In this document: piece after piece, positions 1-10,049 of the stretch
Layout of the letters: every line of letters starts with the position of its first letter
Numbering within the stretch: position 1 is the stretch's first letter
Assembly (NCBI GenBank): GCA_947471745.1
Contig: CANJKZ010000395.1
Location: 1,117,001 to 1,181,000 of the forward strand
Direction: 5' to 3'
DNA: 64,000 nt
DNA from: Closterium sp. Naga37s-1
Taxonomy: Eukaryota > Streptophyta > Zygnematophyceae > Desmidiales > Closteriaceae
Notes under the pieces: generated by a model
What the model was told of the DNA's origin: nothing
The model's database searches: none
What the model saw: the letters and a program-made list of their open reading frames with translations, nothing else
Program-made: the position numbers and the translations under genes

Positions 1-2007
1 TGCACTTGCGAGTTCTCCCTGGCTTATGGTGGCAAGATCCTGCTCAACAACGCCGGTCTCTTCCTCAAGCGCGGCCGCCGCTACGGTCTCTGCGGTCCCA
101 ACGGTTGCGGTAAATCGACGCTCATGCGCGCCATCGCCAACGGTCAACTCGATGGCTTCCCCAGCCCCGACGAGCTCAAGACGGTGTACGTGGAGCATGA
201 CCTGGACGCGTCCGTTGCTGAGGTGGCCGTGGTGGATCTGATCATGAACGAGCCTGCTCTGGTCGGCATCGAGAGGGATCACGTTGTGGAGACGCTCGCC
301 AGCGTCGGGTTCACCCCCGAGTGGCAGGCCAGCCCCGTCGCCGCGCTCTCCGGAGGGTGGAAGATGAAGCTCGCTCTCGCCCGTGCCATGCTCATGAAGG
401 CGGATATCCTTCTGCTGGATGAGCCCACCAACCATCTCGACGTCAAGAACGTGCAGTGGCTGTGCGACTACCTCACCGGCCTTAAGGACGTATCGTGCAT
501 CATCGTTTCTCACGACTCCGGCTTCCTCGATAACGTCTGCACCGACATCATCCACTACGAGAACCGCAAGCTGAAGCAGTACCGCGGCAACCTGAGCAAG
601 TTCGTGGAGCAGAAGCCCGAGGCCAAGGTGTACTACGAGTTGGCCGAGGCGACCATCAAGTTCACGTTCCCCGAGCCCGGGTTCCTCGAGGGTGTCAAGA
701 CCAAGGACAAGGCCATTCTCAAGATGACGCGCGTGTCGTTCCAGTACCCCGGGGCTACTAAGGTTGCCGTGGCGGACGTGACGGTTCAGTGCTCGCTGTC
801 TTCCCGCGTGGCCGTCATCGGGCCTAACGGTGCCGGCAAGTCGACGCTCATCAAGCTGCTCACCGGCGAGCTCGAGGCTACGGTAAGCAATCAATGTTCA
901 GTTCATCCGAAATACCTAAGTCACATGGGTCCAATCCAATTCAGTGTTTTTTTCGGTTTCCGTCTCTTCACCTTGCTTCCACGTGGATGATTGCTTGTTT
1001 GCTTTCCCTTCCACCTGCGCTCTTTTTTCCCCGGGCTTCCTTATTGACCGTGTCCCTTATCCCTGTTCACTCTCGCTCACCCCATGCAGAACGGCACGTG
1101 CTGGAAGCACCCCAACCTGCGCGTGGCCTACGTGGCGCAGCACGCGTTCCACCACGTGGAGCAGCACCTGGACATGACGCCCAACGAGTACATCCGGTGG
1201 CGTTACGCCTTCGGCGAGGATCGCGAGGAGCAGGACAAGGTGTCGCGTAAGATCAAGGAGGACGAGGAGAAGAAGATGGCTGAGAAGGTTGTCATCGACG
1301 GCACCAAGCGCATCGTCGACTGCCTGCTGGCGCGTCGCAAGCTCAAGAAGGGCTACGAGTACGAGGTGCAGTGGAAGGGCGGTGTTGAGACCACGTGGCT
1401 GCCACGTGCTACCCTTGAGGAGATGGGCTTCGTGAAGCTGGTGAACGAGATCGACGCCAAGGAGGCTGCCGCGCAGGGGCTCATCACGCGCCCGCTTACC
1501 ATCGCCATGGTGCAGAAGCATCTCGAGGAGTTCGGCCTGGAGTCGGAGTTCGGAACCCACAGTCGCATCCGCGGTCTGTCCGGTGGTCAGAAGGTGAAGC
1601 TCGTGCTGGCTGGTGCCATGTGGAACTGCCCGCACATGCTGGTGCTCGATGAGCCTACTAACTACCTTGATCGCGACTCGCTCGGCGCGCTCGCGAACGC
1701 CATCAAGGAGTACGGAGGTGGTGTGGTGATGATTTCGCATAACAGCGAGTTCACGTCGGCGCTGTGCCCTGAGGTGTGGAGAGTGGATGCTGGTCTGTTG
1801 ACGCCCGAGGGTGCCCCCGCGTGGTTGAACAACGCGAAGCTGGAGCTGAAGAAGCAGGCGGAGGAGATGATTGACGCGTTCGGCAACACTGTGAAGGTTG
1901 TTCAGCAGAAGAAGCAGCTCAGCCGCAAGGAGCTCAAGGCCAAGGAGAAGGCTCGCAAGGCCAGAATCGCGGCCGGTGAGGCCGTGAGCGACGAGGAGGA
2001 CTACTAG
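1..2007 (+). CDS. eEF3: eukaryotic elongation factor 3 (eEF3), 3' part, two exons
   Basis: This is a ribosome-associated ABC-F ATPase that helps release E-site tRNA during translation elongation in the cytosol. The frame is open from base 1, so the N-terminal HEAT region lies upstream of the window. Exon 1 (1-882) and exon 2 (1090-2007) give 599 residues. ABC1 shows Walker [10 protein letters not shown] (residues 32-40), signature [14 protein letters not shown] (about 115) and Walker [12 protein letters not shown] (about 137). ABC2 shows Walker [10 protein letters not shown] (274-282), signature [13 protein letters not shown] (about 457) and [10 protein letters not shown] (about 479). A chromodomain-like insert inside ABC2 (about 380-425, around [10 protein letters not shown]) is diagnostic of eEF3 and separates it from other ABC-F proteins. 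The C-terminus is lysine-rich ([19 protein letters not shown]) and ends acidic. The length fits the ABC1-to-C-terminus part of fungal eEF3. The gene appears intact where visible. Confidence 0.93.
883..1089 (+). other. spliceosomal intron of the eEF3 gene
   Basis: The 207-bp intron is in phase 0. The donor is ACG|GTAAGC at 883 and the acceptor is ATGCAG|AAC ending at 1089. It splits the codons just after the ABC2 Walker A helix. It is pyrimidine-rich before the acceptor, and the protein is continuous across it. Confidence 0.9.
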
Positions 2008-3085
2008 CTGAAGCCTTATGAACACTCCGCGCTGGTCCAGTTCGCGCTGGGCCGGTCTGTTCCGCTTCGCTCGGTTGTCCGTCCTGTGTTGCTGTGAGGG
2101 TTCCTTCTGATACTGCTGCATTCACCGCTGCTGCTATGGTGGCCGTGGGTGTGCATGAGGGGTGAGATCTTCACGATATATGCCTTTTCGACTGCAGCTA
2201 ACGCCGAAATGCTCTGAGGTCCCCTTGATTGGGGCTCTCGGTGTTGCCGCGAGCGCAGCCCCCTTGAACATAACCATTTGCCTACATAACAGTGTTCTTA
2301 ATGATAAATGCTGTAGTTATTCTTTGTTTTCTTTGAATGAAATATATAAATTTCTACCTACCATCAACATTGCTTGTTCCCTTCGCCCAGCATGCTTCTT
2401 CTCCCATGTCTCCCGGCATGCTTCCTCCCATCTCCCAGCACGTTTGCTGCTTGCTTCTCTCCCAGCTCCTGGCATGCTTCTCCATTTCCCAGCATGCGTT
2501 CCCCTCCCCCCTCTCCAGGCATCAGTGCTCCTCCCCCATCTTCCAGCATGCATGCTCATCCATCTCCCAGCATGAATGCTCCTCCCCCATCTCCCAACAT
2601 GCGTGCTCCTCCCCCATCTCCCAGCATGTGTGCACCTCCCCCATCTCCCAGCATGAATGCTCCTCCCCCATCTCCCAGCATGCTGGCACCTCTCCCATCT
2701 CCCATCATGGTTCCTCTTCCAGCATGTCTATCTCATGTCTCCCTAATAAGCAGTACTGGGGGGATCGTGGAAGTATAGGAGGGGTTGGCGGTCTGAGTAT
2801 GGGAAGGGTGATAATATTTTGTTCTCACTCCTGGTTGTACCTTGTACGGTATGTTGTTCAGGTCATGTTTGGCAAAACTAAATCAACTCTCCAGCAGCAG
2901 GCGCAATATCACGGTAAGAACATACATATTATTAGCATTACAGCAGGTTAACTATACATTCTGCAGGATGTGCGTGTAAAGTGCATCAAACACTCTCTCC
3001 AGTCAGCATGCCATGCCACTTCGAGTAACTGGCACCAGGCAAGGTAAGCAAGAGATTGTACAGAGAAGCCGTTGAGTTGAGGAGG
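2008..3085. other. intergenic: eEF3 3' flank and downstream of the pectate-lyase-like gene
   Basis: The two genes converge here. The first 300 bases are presumably the eEF3 3' UTR; no clear polyadenylation signal can be assigned. The middle holds the 27-bp minisatellite listed separately. No convincing protein-coding gene was seen: the open frames over the repeat are proline/serine/methionine strings produced by the repeat itself. Confidence 0.5.
2380..2730. repeat. 27-bp minisatellite (CCTCCCCCATCTCCCAGCATG core)
   Basis: Starts of the CCTCCCCCATCTCCC core at 2581, 2608 and 2635 give an exact 27-bp period, with further copies to about 2710. A more degenerate version of the same unit, with recurring CCCAGCATG or CCGGCATG, reaches left to about 2380. 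The period is divisible by three, so one frame reads a nine-residue APPPSPSM-type repeat, but no gene context supports translation. Confidence 0.85.
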
Positions 3086-5614
3086 CTAAGAAGCCGGGGC
3101 TGGAGTTGCTGGTGTTGTAAACGAAGCTGCTGTGTTCACGTGGGGAGGAGCAGCTGAGGGCAGTGGCGGTAATGCAAGTGTAGGAATAGGGGGGAAAATT
3201 AGAATGGCTGAACCACTAGGTGGTGAGGAGGAGGATGGAGGAGAAGGTAATGCAGTGGAGAGTGAGGGAGCAGGGGAGTTTGGAGGAGTTGGTGGGAAGG
3301 GGTCTGGTAGAGAAGAAGGTAGAGGAGGAGGTGACGAGGCTGGTGCAGGCGGAGGTGGAAGGGATGGAGGTGGGGAAGGAGGGGAAGGTGATGGGGTTGG
3401 TGGGGGGGAAGGAGATGAGGGTGGGGGTGGAGGAGGGGAAGGTGGGGGGACTGGAGGTGGGGAAGGAGGTGCGGGTGGGGATGGCGGTGGGGGTGAAGGA
3501 GGGGAGGGTGGAGGGGTTGGTGGTGGGGAAGGGGGGGAAGGTGGGGGTGATGGAGGTGGGAAGGGAGGAGGGGTTGGTGGCCTGGGTGGTGGCGATGGGG
3601 GAGGGGAAGGCGGAGGTGAAGGTGGGCGGGGAGGGGATGGGGGAGGACAGGGAGGAGGAGGAGATGGGGGGCGCGGCGGGGAGGGGGGAGGTGATGGCGG
3701 AGGCGGGGGCGAGGGAAGTGGCGGAAGGATCATGATCTCTTCATAATGTGGGCCAGCGTTCTGCTTGATCACACGGTCAGGCCGGCTGGTGTTGGTCAGA
3801 AGAGACAGCACGTACGGGAACACTGGTGCTGCTTGCACCCATCCCCCTGCTCCCCCTCCTCCTCCGCCGGATTTCACTCTCCCCCACTCGTGAAACGTGG
3901 CTCCATCGAAGAGGTAGTCTCCCACAGAGCGAATCAGCACCGTTGGATCGAAATCCGGATCCAGCGGGCCCATCCCGTCGCGCCACGTGGTCACCTCCAG
4001 TGGCAACTTCCCCGTACTGCTCGGCCCCTGCTGCTGCTGCAATCCGCTGACGAATTGCTGCCCGGGACGAAAGAAATTGCTCTCAGACCACACGGTGGCG
4101 CCACGTCGGGCGGCAAGGCAGTACCCCGACCACGAGGTGTAGAGGTTGTTCGCCACGTGGCAGAAGCCACGTCGACAGAGGGGCTGCATGGAGGTGGACG
4201 CGTCGAACCAGTTGCGGAATATGGTGACCCGCGAGGTGGCGTCCGCTGGATCCGCGTCGTGGATTCCCATCTGTGGACGGTGCAAAAACACACATGGTGA
4301 TTGCGTCAGTACAACATCATGAATGCAGCGACCCGTCATCATAATGATTATATATCCCTTTCTGACGTGCTGAGAGACAAAGCGCAGAACAGTAGCACCA
4401 AAAGCACGTGACGTGGGTGGGTGAAAGGGTTGTGAGAGAGATGTGAAAGGTGGCGACCTGAATGACGCGCGATCCGGGGAGCGAGTTGCGGATGTAGTTG
4501 TTGGAGATGGTCACGTCCGTGGTGCCGTGCCACCCCTCGATGATCGCCCCCGCCGCGTCGTGCAGGCTGCAGTGGTCCACCCACACGCGCTTGCACCCGT
4601 ACAGCGTTATCAGACTCCCGCGCGGTTGTCCCGCCACTGCCATGCCAACGAACGCACACACGCACGTCAGTGATGGTGGGATTGTAGAGCGAAGTTGGAA
4701 GCGAAAAACGATGACGACAACGACAGTGATCCCTGCGGCGTTGCGCGGAGCCTTCACCGTCACGCGCGCATCATAGCGTTCCCTCCCTTCGCGGCGCGTC
4801 ATCATGACGATCATCCGCGGCGCGCGGTGGCACGCACCTTCGACGTTGTGGATGATCACATCGCGCGCGCCCGACAGCACGAGGGTCCCGTTGAGAATGC
4901 GCACTTGCGCGCCCTGGCCATCGATGGTGACGAAGGACGGCACGAAGAGGTCGGCCTGCAGCCACACGTCCATGGACGCGTCGAACGCGATGTACGCGCC
5001 GTCCGTGAGGTACTGCAGCGCCCACCGGAGCGATCCCACGGGGACCGCCGACACGTCCGCGGAGTCGAAGCTCGTTGTTACCACGTACCGCGGCTGCCGC
5101 GGATGGTGGGTGAGAAGAGGCGGAGGAGGAAATACGGTACGCGGAATGTGATAGAGAGAGATTAGTCACGTAGTATGAATCATACATTCTGTGCAAGAAA
5201 CGACGGCGATCGATACTGGAGGTAAAGTCAATAAGTCAATCTTACCCGGAATCGTCCACCGTTGATTCTCGCCGACGCGGCATAGCCCATGGAGCAAGCG
5301 GTGAGATCCAACGCGTCGTACTGGCAGTCGCGGGACTCCGCAACTGCCGGCGAGCTTGGCGGCGGAGGTGGCGCTCGCGTCGCCGCCGACGCGGGAGGAG
5401 ATTCCGGATCATCTGCATCAGCGGCAGACCACGCCGCAACTGCGCCTTGATCGTACGGGATGCCTTCCTTCAAGGAAAGAATCGGTCTTGACTTGAACCA
5501 AGGTGCTGGCGGAGTCACGCTGTATTGATCCGGCGGCTGAGGCTCAGCGGATGCTTGAGAGACGAGTGACCGAAGAATGACGCCCAGCAGAAGGAATATT
5601 GGGACCTTCGCCAT
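3086..5614 (-). CDS. secreted pectate-lyase-like protein with extensin-like proline tail, four exons
   Basis: Predicted exons on the minus strand are 5614-5246, 5093-4838, 4636-4458 and 4270-3086, giving 662 residues; every junction keeps frame and has GT/AG ends. The start is placed at 5614 because MAKVPIFLLLGVILRSLVSQ reads as a signal peptide (about residues 1-23). A short upstream in-frame start exists at 5680. Residues about 95-370 match polysaccharide lyase family 1: SRDCQYDALDLTACSMGYA, TIDGQG, VWVDHCSL (226-233), VTISNNYI, SRVTIFRNWFD (281-291) and FCHVANNLY. From about 450 to the end it is (S)PPP-rich, like extensins and other algal wall proteins. The likely location is the cell wall and the likely ligand is homogalacturonan. 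The usual DGDA calcium motif reads RGSL (214-217) and the catalytic RxPxxR motif reads MQPLCR (296-301), so activity is uncertain. Confidence 0.85.
4271..4457 (-). other. intron 3 of the pectate-lyase-like gene
   Basis: A 187-bp phase-0 intron. The donor CAG|GTCGCC is weak and the acceptor is CCACAG|ATGGGA on the minus strand. It joins SRVIQ to MGIHDADP, where the family has a continuous strand. Confidence 0.7.
4637..4837 (-). other. intron 2 of the pectate-lyase-like gene
   Basis: A 201-bp phase-1 intron. The donor is GAAG|GTGCGT and the acceptor is GGCAG|TGGCGG on the minus strand. It joins IIHNVE to AGQPRGSLITLYGC, which keeps the family order of motifs. Confidence 0.75.
5094..5245 (-). 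other. intron 1 of the pectate-lyase-like gene
   Basis: A 152-bp phase-0 intron. On the minus strand the donor is CGG|GTAAGA at 5245 and the acceptor is CAG ending at 5094. It joins the N-terminal cysteine region to the start of the beta-helix (YVVTTSFD). Confidence 0.8.
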
Positions 5615-7355
5615 CCTTCGTGCGCAGATATGCACGGCAGGTCGTCGCAGAAGCAGGTCGACGCCACGGGAGAGGACCATTCGTACGGCTACTACTAAAC
5701 GCTTTCCTTCATGCAGGTCTCAGCTTGGTACCAGCCAAAGTAGACAGATAAGCCAGGACTTTCAGCGCACAATCGCAATCGAAACCAGGACTTTCAGCGT
5801 GGAGAAGGTGGGATTCAAAGCTACCTTATGTAGGGATCCCTCGGCCCCGCCAAGCCGCTCAAAGTTTCAGTCACCTCTACCCAGCATGTGTCGTGAATGC
5901 CGTGGAGAGTTGGAGAGAGGTGTGATGCAGGATGAAATTCTAGGCGGGGAGGCGTGAATCCATGGGTCTGGTGCCGACGAGCGGCAGCAAGTCAGGGTGG
6001 GATGGGAGATGACAGGAATCGAACCGCATGTTGACGGGGAGAGCGCTTCGGTTGGCGGCGGTTCTGGTGTGGTGTGGTGATCGCGGTTTTTGAAAAACTA
6101 GTAAACTTCAACACTTACAGCACTTCTTGGAAGAATGTATGGAAATAACATCAATTTGCAAAACGAATATATACACGTCTCTGGATGTATACATTGTACA
6201 GTGTATTTTTTTTGTTAACAGAAAAAAAGAATATATTATTTCATCAATCCTTCTCATGAATAGCACACACAATTTGTACATGTGAGTCATGAGTCACGAT
6301 GACGTTAGTATATTATTATCAAATATGATACTTTCCTGAATGGTCCTGTATATGATTGCATGATTGATCGCGACAGTGTAGCAGCGGAGGTGAATGTGAT
6401 TGGCGGGGATCCTGTCAGTACAAGGAGATTTGAACCTCGACAGAGCATCATACCTTTTGATGTAACCGTCTTCATTAACCGCTTTCCAACGCTTGGTCTT
6501 CGTCCTGGCTTCAACCATCTTCGCCTATGGACTTTGTTACTTTAGGAATGTTTGTTCAACAATTCCATATCGTAACACTCCCCTTAATTCATGAAGGAGG
6601 AAGCTCTAACACATTTGGTTATGCCACATATGCTCACGCAATGGTGATACTGCTGACGTGTCAGTTTCTTGGTAAGAAAGGCAGTTGCCATGTCACTCGT
6701 GTGGGAGTAGGCCAGGTCAACCTTGCCCTAGTCAACCTTTGTTTCACTATGGAGAGAGGAGAACATCTAGGGAAAGAACAAGGCATTGGTGCACCACCAA
6801 CTAAGTTCATAACTATACTAAGTCTAACTACAAGCAGTTACAATACATAGTTTGACAGTGTTTGGTGCGGTTGACGAATCCGGGTTTCTTCGCAAGCTTA
6901 TCACGCTTTCGTTGTCGCTGTGAAGTTTGAAGCTCTGTATTGTCGAATTCTACGCCTCCTGCAGAAGTTCCTAGACAGGGCTGTTCCTAGCAGGGCATTT
7001 GCCCTGTTTGCCATGAAATTTCAGGGCTAGTCCGACCCTTAACTTTGAAATTGAAGGGTTCCTGAAAAGCTGGCCCTGATTCCTAAAGGGTTGGTTTGGG
7101 GGCTATTCCCGAGTCTAAAGGGCCACTTGTGTGCGTATTCCTGAGATTAATGGAAGAATTTCGGTGTACCCTGGATATTTCCAGCCTTTCACCAACTAAC
7201 TGTCTTCAGTAGTTAGGAGGAGACATCTGTGAAGAATGAGGCGCTTTGTAACAAGGAGTGGGGAGGAAATATTAACACCCTAATCCACATTTTTAGGGGA
7301 GAATTACTTCCAGCCCTGAAGCCTAAAGGATTGGATTCGGCCCAGCCCTGCTACA
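5615..7355. other. intergenic region upstream of the pectate-lyase-like gene
   Basis: No supported gene. The part next to 5614 should hold the promoter of the divergent minus-strand gene, but no element can be named. From about 6070 the DNA becomes AT-rich. A possible old Copia 3' end (about 6300-6590, minus) is listed separately. The bases 7351-7355 (CTACA) are the left target duplication of Copia-1. Confidence 0.5.
6300..6590 (-). mobile_element. possible remnant of a Copia 3' LTR with polypurine tract
   Basis: On the minus strand, AATTAAGGGGAG is followed at once by TGTTACGATATGGAATTG. This is the usual arrangement of a plant Copia polypurine tract and LTR start. The LTR would run leftwards into the AT-rich stretch. 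No second LTR or coding part was recognised. Confidence 0.3.
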
Positions 7356-7481
7356 TGTCAGATTTATATGACATAGCTACTGTAGGCCATAGTGGGGTAG
7401 CACATATGGGGTACAATTTTCCTAGGGTTTGCATTTGTAACCAACTTTCCCTTAGTCATTTTCATTCCTCGTTTCTTCTCA
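7356..7481 (+). repeat. Copia-1 5' LTR
   Basis: A 126-bp repeat, nearly identical to 14680-14805, flanked on the left by the CTACA target duplication and followed by a TGGTATC primer-binding site. Confidence 0.95.
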
Positions 7482-7819
7482 TGGTATCGAGCAGGTTCCC
7501 TAGTGGGAACGATTCCTAGGGCCCACCACCACGATTTTTTTTTTCCTGCCCGGAGCGCGCTTCGCTCCGGCCCGAGTCGCGCCCGGTGTGCTCTCCCTAC
7601 CGTCGCGCCCTCGCTAGGCCCCTCACGGCCCCGTCGCGTCGCCCTTAGCGGCCCTCTCACGGCTCGTCGCGCCGCCCCTACGGCCCTTCGCGCCGCCCTT
7701 ACGGCCCTTCGTGCCGCCCTTACGGCCCGTCGCGCCGTCCTTACGGCCCCTCGTGCCGCCCCTTACGGCCCCTCGCGCCGTCCCTTACGGCCCCTCGCGC
7801 GGCCCCTTACGCCCTCCGC

Positions 7820-8160
7820 GGCCCCGCCACCTACCTGTGCGGCCCCGCCACCTACCTGTGCGGCCCCGCCACCTACCTGTGCGGCCCCGCCACCTACCTG
7901 CGGCCCCGCCACCTACCAGCGGCCCCGCCACCTACCCGCGGCCCCGCCACCTACCTGTGCGGCCCCGCCACCTTCCTGCTGGCCCCGCCACCTACCTGCG
8001 GCCCCGCCACCTACCAGCGGCCCCGCCACCTACCTGCGGCCCCGCCACCTACCTGCGGCCCCGCCACCTACCAGCGGCCCCGCCACCTACCTGCGGCCCC
8101 GCCACCTACTAGCGGCCCCGCCACCTACCTGCGGCCCCGCCACCTACCTTTGCGGCCCCG
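7820..8160 (+). repeat. GC-rich minisatellite in the Copia-1 leader (19/21-bp units)
   Basis: Units of the form CGGCCCCGCCACCTACCTG occur in 19-bp and 21-bp versions about 17 times. A 19-bp unit shifts frame at each copy, so this is untranslated leader between primer site and gag. The proline/alanine open frame across it is an artefact of composition. Confidence 0.9.
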
Positions 8161-8219
8161 CCGCCTCCTCTCAGCGGCCCCGTCGCCTCCTCCCAGCGGC
8201 CCCGGACGCCGCCCTCTCA

Positions 8220-8445
8220 GCGGCCCCGCCGAGCCGCCCAACAGCCGAGCCGCCCAGCAGCCGAGCCGCCCAGCCGCCGAGCCGCCCAGCAGCCGAGCCG
8301 CCCAGAAGCCGAGCCGCCGAGCCGCCCAACAGCCGAGCCGCCGAGCCGCCCAGCAGCCGAGCCGCCGAGCCGCCCAGCAGCCGAGCCGCCGAGCCGCCCA
8401 GCAGCCGAGCCGCCGAGCCGCCCTGCAGCCGAACCACCCGAGCCG
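8220..8445 (+). repeat. second minisatellite in the Copia-1 leader (GAGCCGCCCAGCAGCC type)
   Basis: Repeats of GCCGAGCCGCCCAGCA and close variants run to just before the gag start at 8523. Copia-4 has a related GAACCGAGCCGCCC run at the matching place (about 35210-35350), so this part of the leader is shared by family members. Confidence 0.85.
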
Positions 8446-8522
8446 CCCTGTCCGGTAAGAGCAGCGCCTCTTTCACAGCACTGCCCTCACCCTACTGTTT
8501 GCGCTGCTAGTCTACTGCTGTC

Positions 8523-9549
8523 ATGGCTACCCCTAGTGTCCTCGCTTTTGACGCTGAGGGTCGGGCCATTGACTTTGACGTCTGGATAGATGACCTGCAG
8601 CTTTTCTTACAGTGCGACAGAGCAGACGGCCTCTCCCTCTTTGACCTCACTTCTGGTGCCTCTCCTGCCCCCGCTGCTGATGCTGACGCCACTGTTCGCT
8701 CACAGTGGGCCACGCGCGATGCTGCTGCACGTCTTGCTGTGCGTCGCCACCTGCCTACCTCTGAGCGTGCGCACTTTAGCCAGTACAAGAGTGCTCACAC
8801 CTTGTACGACGCTGTAGTTGCGCGCTACTCCTCCCCTGCCACTGCTGCACTGAGCCGCCTCATGCTACCGTACCTCTTCCCTGACCTTGCTGCCTTTCCC
8901 ACAGTCGTTGACCTCATTACGCACCTCCGCACTAGTGACACTCGCTACCGCGCTGCGCTTCCTACTGAGTTCTGCGCCAAGAACCCCCCCCCCCATGTAC
9001 ATCACCCTCTACTACATAGTCACCCGGCTCCCTGACTCCCTTCGCGTAGTCAGGGACCACTTCCTCTCAGTTTGCCCCACCACTCTCACCGTTGACCTCC
9101 TCGAGAAGTCCCTCCTAGCAGCAGAGAAGAGCATAGTAGCTGTAGGAGCCTCTCGTGGTGACCCTCGCACCCCCATCTTTGAGGGGTGTTCCCCCTCCCC
9201 CCTTTTGCCCTCTGTTGCCTCTGCTGCTGCGGCCGACCTCGTTGGGCTTGAGTCGGTCGGTGCGGCGTCTACCCCTAGCGGGAGAAGCCGCCCTGGCAAG
9301 GGCAAGGGGGGCAGGGGCACTGGAGGAGCTAGCGGGGGCGGTGGAGGCGGCGGTGGAGGCAGTGGAGGGGGTGGGGGTGGCGGTGGGGGTGGTGGTGGGG
9401 GTGGAGGTGTCGGTGGCGGCGGTGGAGGCGGAGGCGGCGGCGGCGGTGGCGGTGGGAGCGGAGGTGGCGGCGGTGGAGGAGGCGGCGGCGGAGGAGGTGG
9501 AGCTGGTCGGGGTGGCGCTGCGCAGAGGGTCGGCTCCGGTGGTGGTCCG

Positions 9550-9581
<32 letters not shown>

Positions 9582-9950
9582 CACTCGTGACATCCCCCCT
9601 CCTCAGCAGCTCCGTGAGTGGTACGCTGCACGCCAGCGGGGTGGGGGTACTGGTCCGTGCACCTACGTCCTACGCACCGGCGACCGCGCGGGTGACCAGT
9701 GCGGGGGTGCGCACTCCACCCAGCGCTGCTTTGGCCGCCTGACGGACGCTTGGCGTCACCAGTTCCCTGAGGCCACTGAGATCCCCCGCTGGGGTGAGCT
9801 GTCTAGGGCGGGGGTTCCTATCTTTGATCTTGATTATGATGCTATTCTTGCTGCCATGTATGCTGTAACTATTAGTGATGAGGGTGACTGTTACCGGTGT
9901 TTTCCGCCCGACCCGGGCATTGAGACTGCTGCTCTAGGTACTGGTGAGGC
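8523..9950 (+). other. Copia-1 gag region
   Basis: Begins MATPSVLAFDAEGRAIDFDV, a gag N-terminus shared with Copia-4 (MASPAVLAFDAEGRPLKF). A long glycine tract (about 9325-9510) and a CAG-encoded glutamine tract (about 9553-9580) precede a zinc-knuckle-like cysteine/histidine cluster near 9650-9750. It would form the virus-like particle and bind RNA. It belongs to a broken element. Confidence 0.8.
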
Positions 9951-10049
9951 TGCTGCTCTAGGTGCTAGCGAGGCTGCTGCTCTAGGTGCATCTGCTCCCT
10001 CAGGTGCTGGTGAGTCTGCTCTCTCAGGTTCTGCGTCGGCTTCGGCCTC

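Noticed and set aside
1057-2121. 354-codon open frame antisense to eEF3 exon 2
   Set aside because: It mirrors the GC-rich codon use of the eEF3 exon; leucine/arginine/histidine-rich composition and no domain.
3132-3746. Glycine-rich open frame on the + strand
   Set aside because: It is the antisense of the SPPP-coding tail of the pectate-lyase-like gene.
6420-6500. tRNA-like T-arm (GGTTCAAATC) on the minus strand
   Set aside because: No acceptor, D-arm or anticodon stem can be folded around it with correct lengths, and the nearby 5-bp stem has an unsuitable loop.
7820-8160. CRISPR-like regular repeat array
   Set aside because: Units are contiguous with no unique spacers; eukaryotic minisatellite in a retroelement leader.
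7503-8510. 335-codon proline/alanine-rich open frame
   Set aside because: It runs over the Copia-1 leader minisatellites, whose 19-bp units shift frame; there is no gag similarity until 8523.
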